Shown here one piece after another: positions 63,968 through 64,000 of a stretch of DNA of 64,000 nucleotides. Both the position numbers and the translations under genes were made by a program. Origin of the DNA: Rhodococcus sp. Z13 (GTDB taxonomy: Bacteria > Actinomycetota > Actinomycetes > Mycobacteriales > Mycobacteriaceae); the NCBI RefSeq assembly GCF_025837095.1, contig NZ_CP107551.1, forward strand, positions 3,466,668 through 3,530,667, written 5' to 3'. A model generated the notes under the pieces. That model saw only the letters and a list, made by a program, of their open reading frames with translations. It was not told the origin of the DNA and ran no database searches. Within the stretch, counting starts at the first letter, position 1, and each line of letters starts with the position of its first letter.

Positions 63968-64000
63968 ACGGCGCATGGACTATTCCGCCCGCTTCTCCCA
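63963..64000 (+). CDS. Start of a second DUF2505-like gene (partial)
   Basis: Only twelve codons are visible: VARRMDYSARFS. The pattern ARRMDYSARF is how DUF2505 proteins commonly begin, and the gene directly follows one of that family. The GTG lies 8 nt after TATTCT, so it is probably leaderless; an in-frame ATG lies at codon 5. The rest is outside the window. Confidence 0.55.
   Translation, partial: MARRMDYSARFS

Overview
The window is high-GC chromosomal DNA from a mycolic-acid actinobacterium, most likely Rhodococcus or a close relative. Evidence seen in the sequence: GTG starts are frequent, many genes are coupled by 4-bp GTGA/ATGA overlaps, and several genes have a TANNNT -10 element 6-8 nt before the start codon (leaderless transcripts). 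Actinobacterial markers include mycothiol synthesis (mshA), ribosomal protein bS22, BldC, SenX3-RegX3, an Rpf muralytic enzyme, and DUF4193, DUF3349, DUF4229 and DUF2505 proteins. From memory, gene order largely follows the M. tuberculosis segment from murB (Rv0482) to grcC1 (Rv0562), with local insertions and losses. This is a core, vertically inherited region; I see no phage, IS element, CRISPR array, rRNA or tRNA.

Layout. (1) 1-15.2 kb: menaquinone biosynthesis spread over several operons (polyprenyl diphosphate synthase, menJ, menG, menD, menC, menB, menE, menA), interleaved with a flavin reductase, a siderophore-interacting protein, a PaaI thioesterase, a PiT phosphate transporter and small unknown proteins. 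(2) 15.2-25.3 kb: a heptad-repeat envelope protein, a Cds1-like cysteine desulfhydrase, bldC, and a System II cytochrome c maturation operon (TlpA-like, ccdA, resB, ccsB) led by a histidine phosphatase, with hemL upstream. (3) 25.4-35.4 kb: an acyl-CoA oxidase-like protein, a CopZ-like copper chaperone behind a CsoR-type operator, then the rex-hemA-hemC-hemD-hemB operon behind a Rex-type operator. (4) 35.5-45 kb: a HAD phosphatase, an acyltransferase/epimerase pair, bS22, an excisionase-like HTH protein, proC, a MerR regulator with its own operator, and a Ppx/GppA phosphatase. (5) 45-49 kb: a cysteine-rich conserved protein, regX3-senX3 and gpmA. (6) 49-53 kb: an accessory block (Tat-exported flavoprotein, acyl-CoA ligase, rpf). 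(7) 53.5-64 kb: YbjN protein, mshA, a second accessory block (hydrolase, MFS exporter, tocopherol-cyclase-like protein), a ROK regulator behind a poly-cysteine leader, an SDR, a DUF2804 gene broken by one in-frame TGA, murB and two DUF2505 genes.

The genes share a theme of respiratory and redox homeostasis: the quinone pool, cytochrome c maturation, haem supply under NADH-sensing Rex, copper handling, and thiol metabolism (cysteine desulfhydrase, mycothiol, and the poly-Cys leader). The most striking non-textbook element is the leaderless 35-codon ORF ending in five consecutive cysteines, 138 bp upstream of the ROK regulator and near mshA. It suggests cysteine-responsive attenuation of that regulator.

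Limits: function calls come from reading motifs and from known family features, with no database search. Mycobacterial orthologue names are inferences from remembered gene order. Promoters, operators and terminators are pattern matches only.
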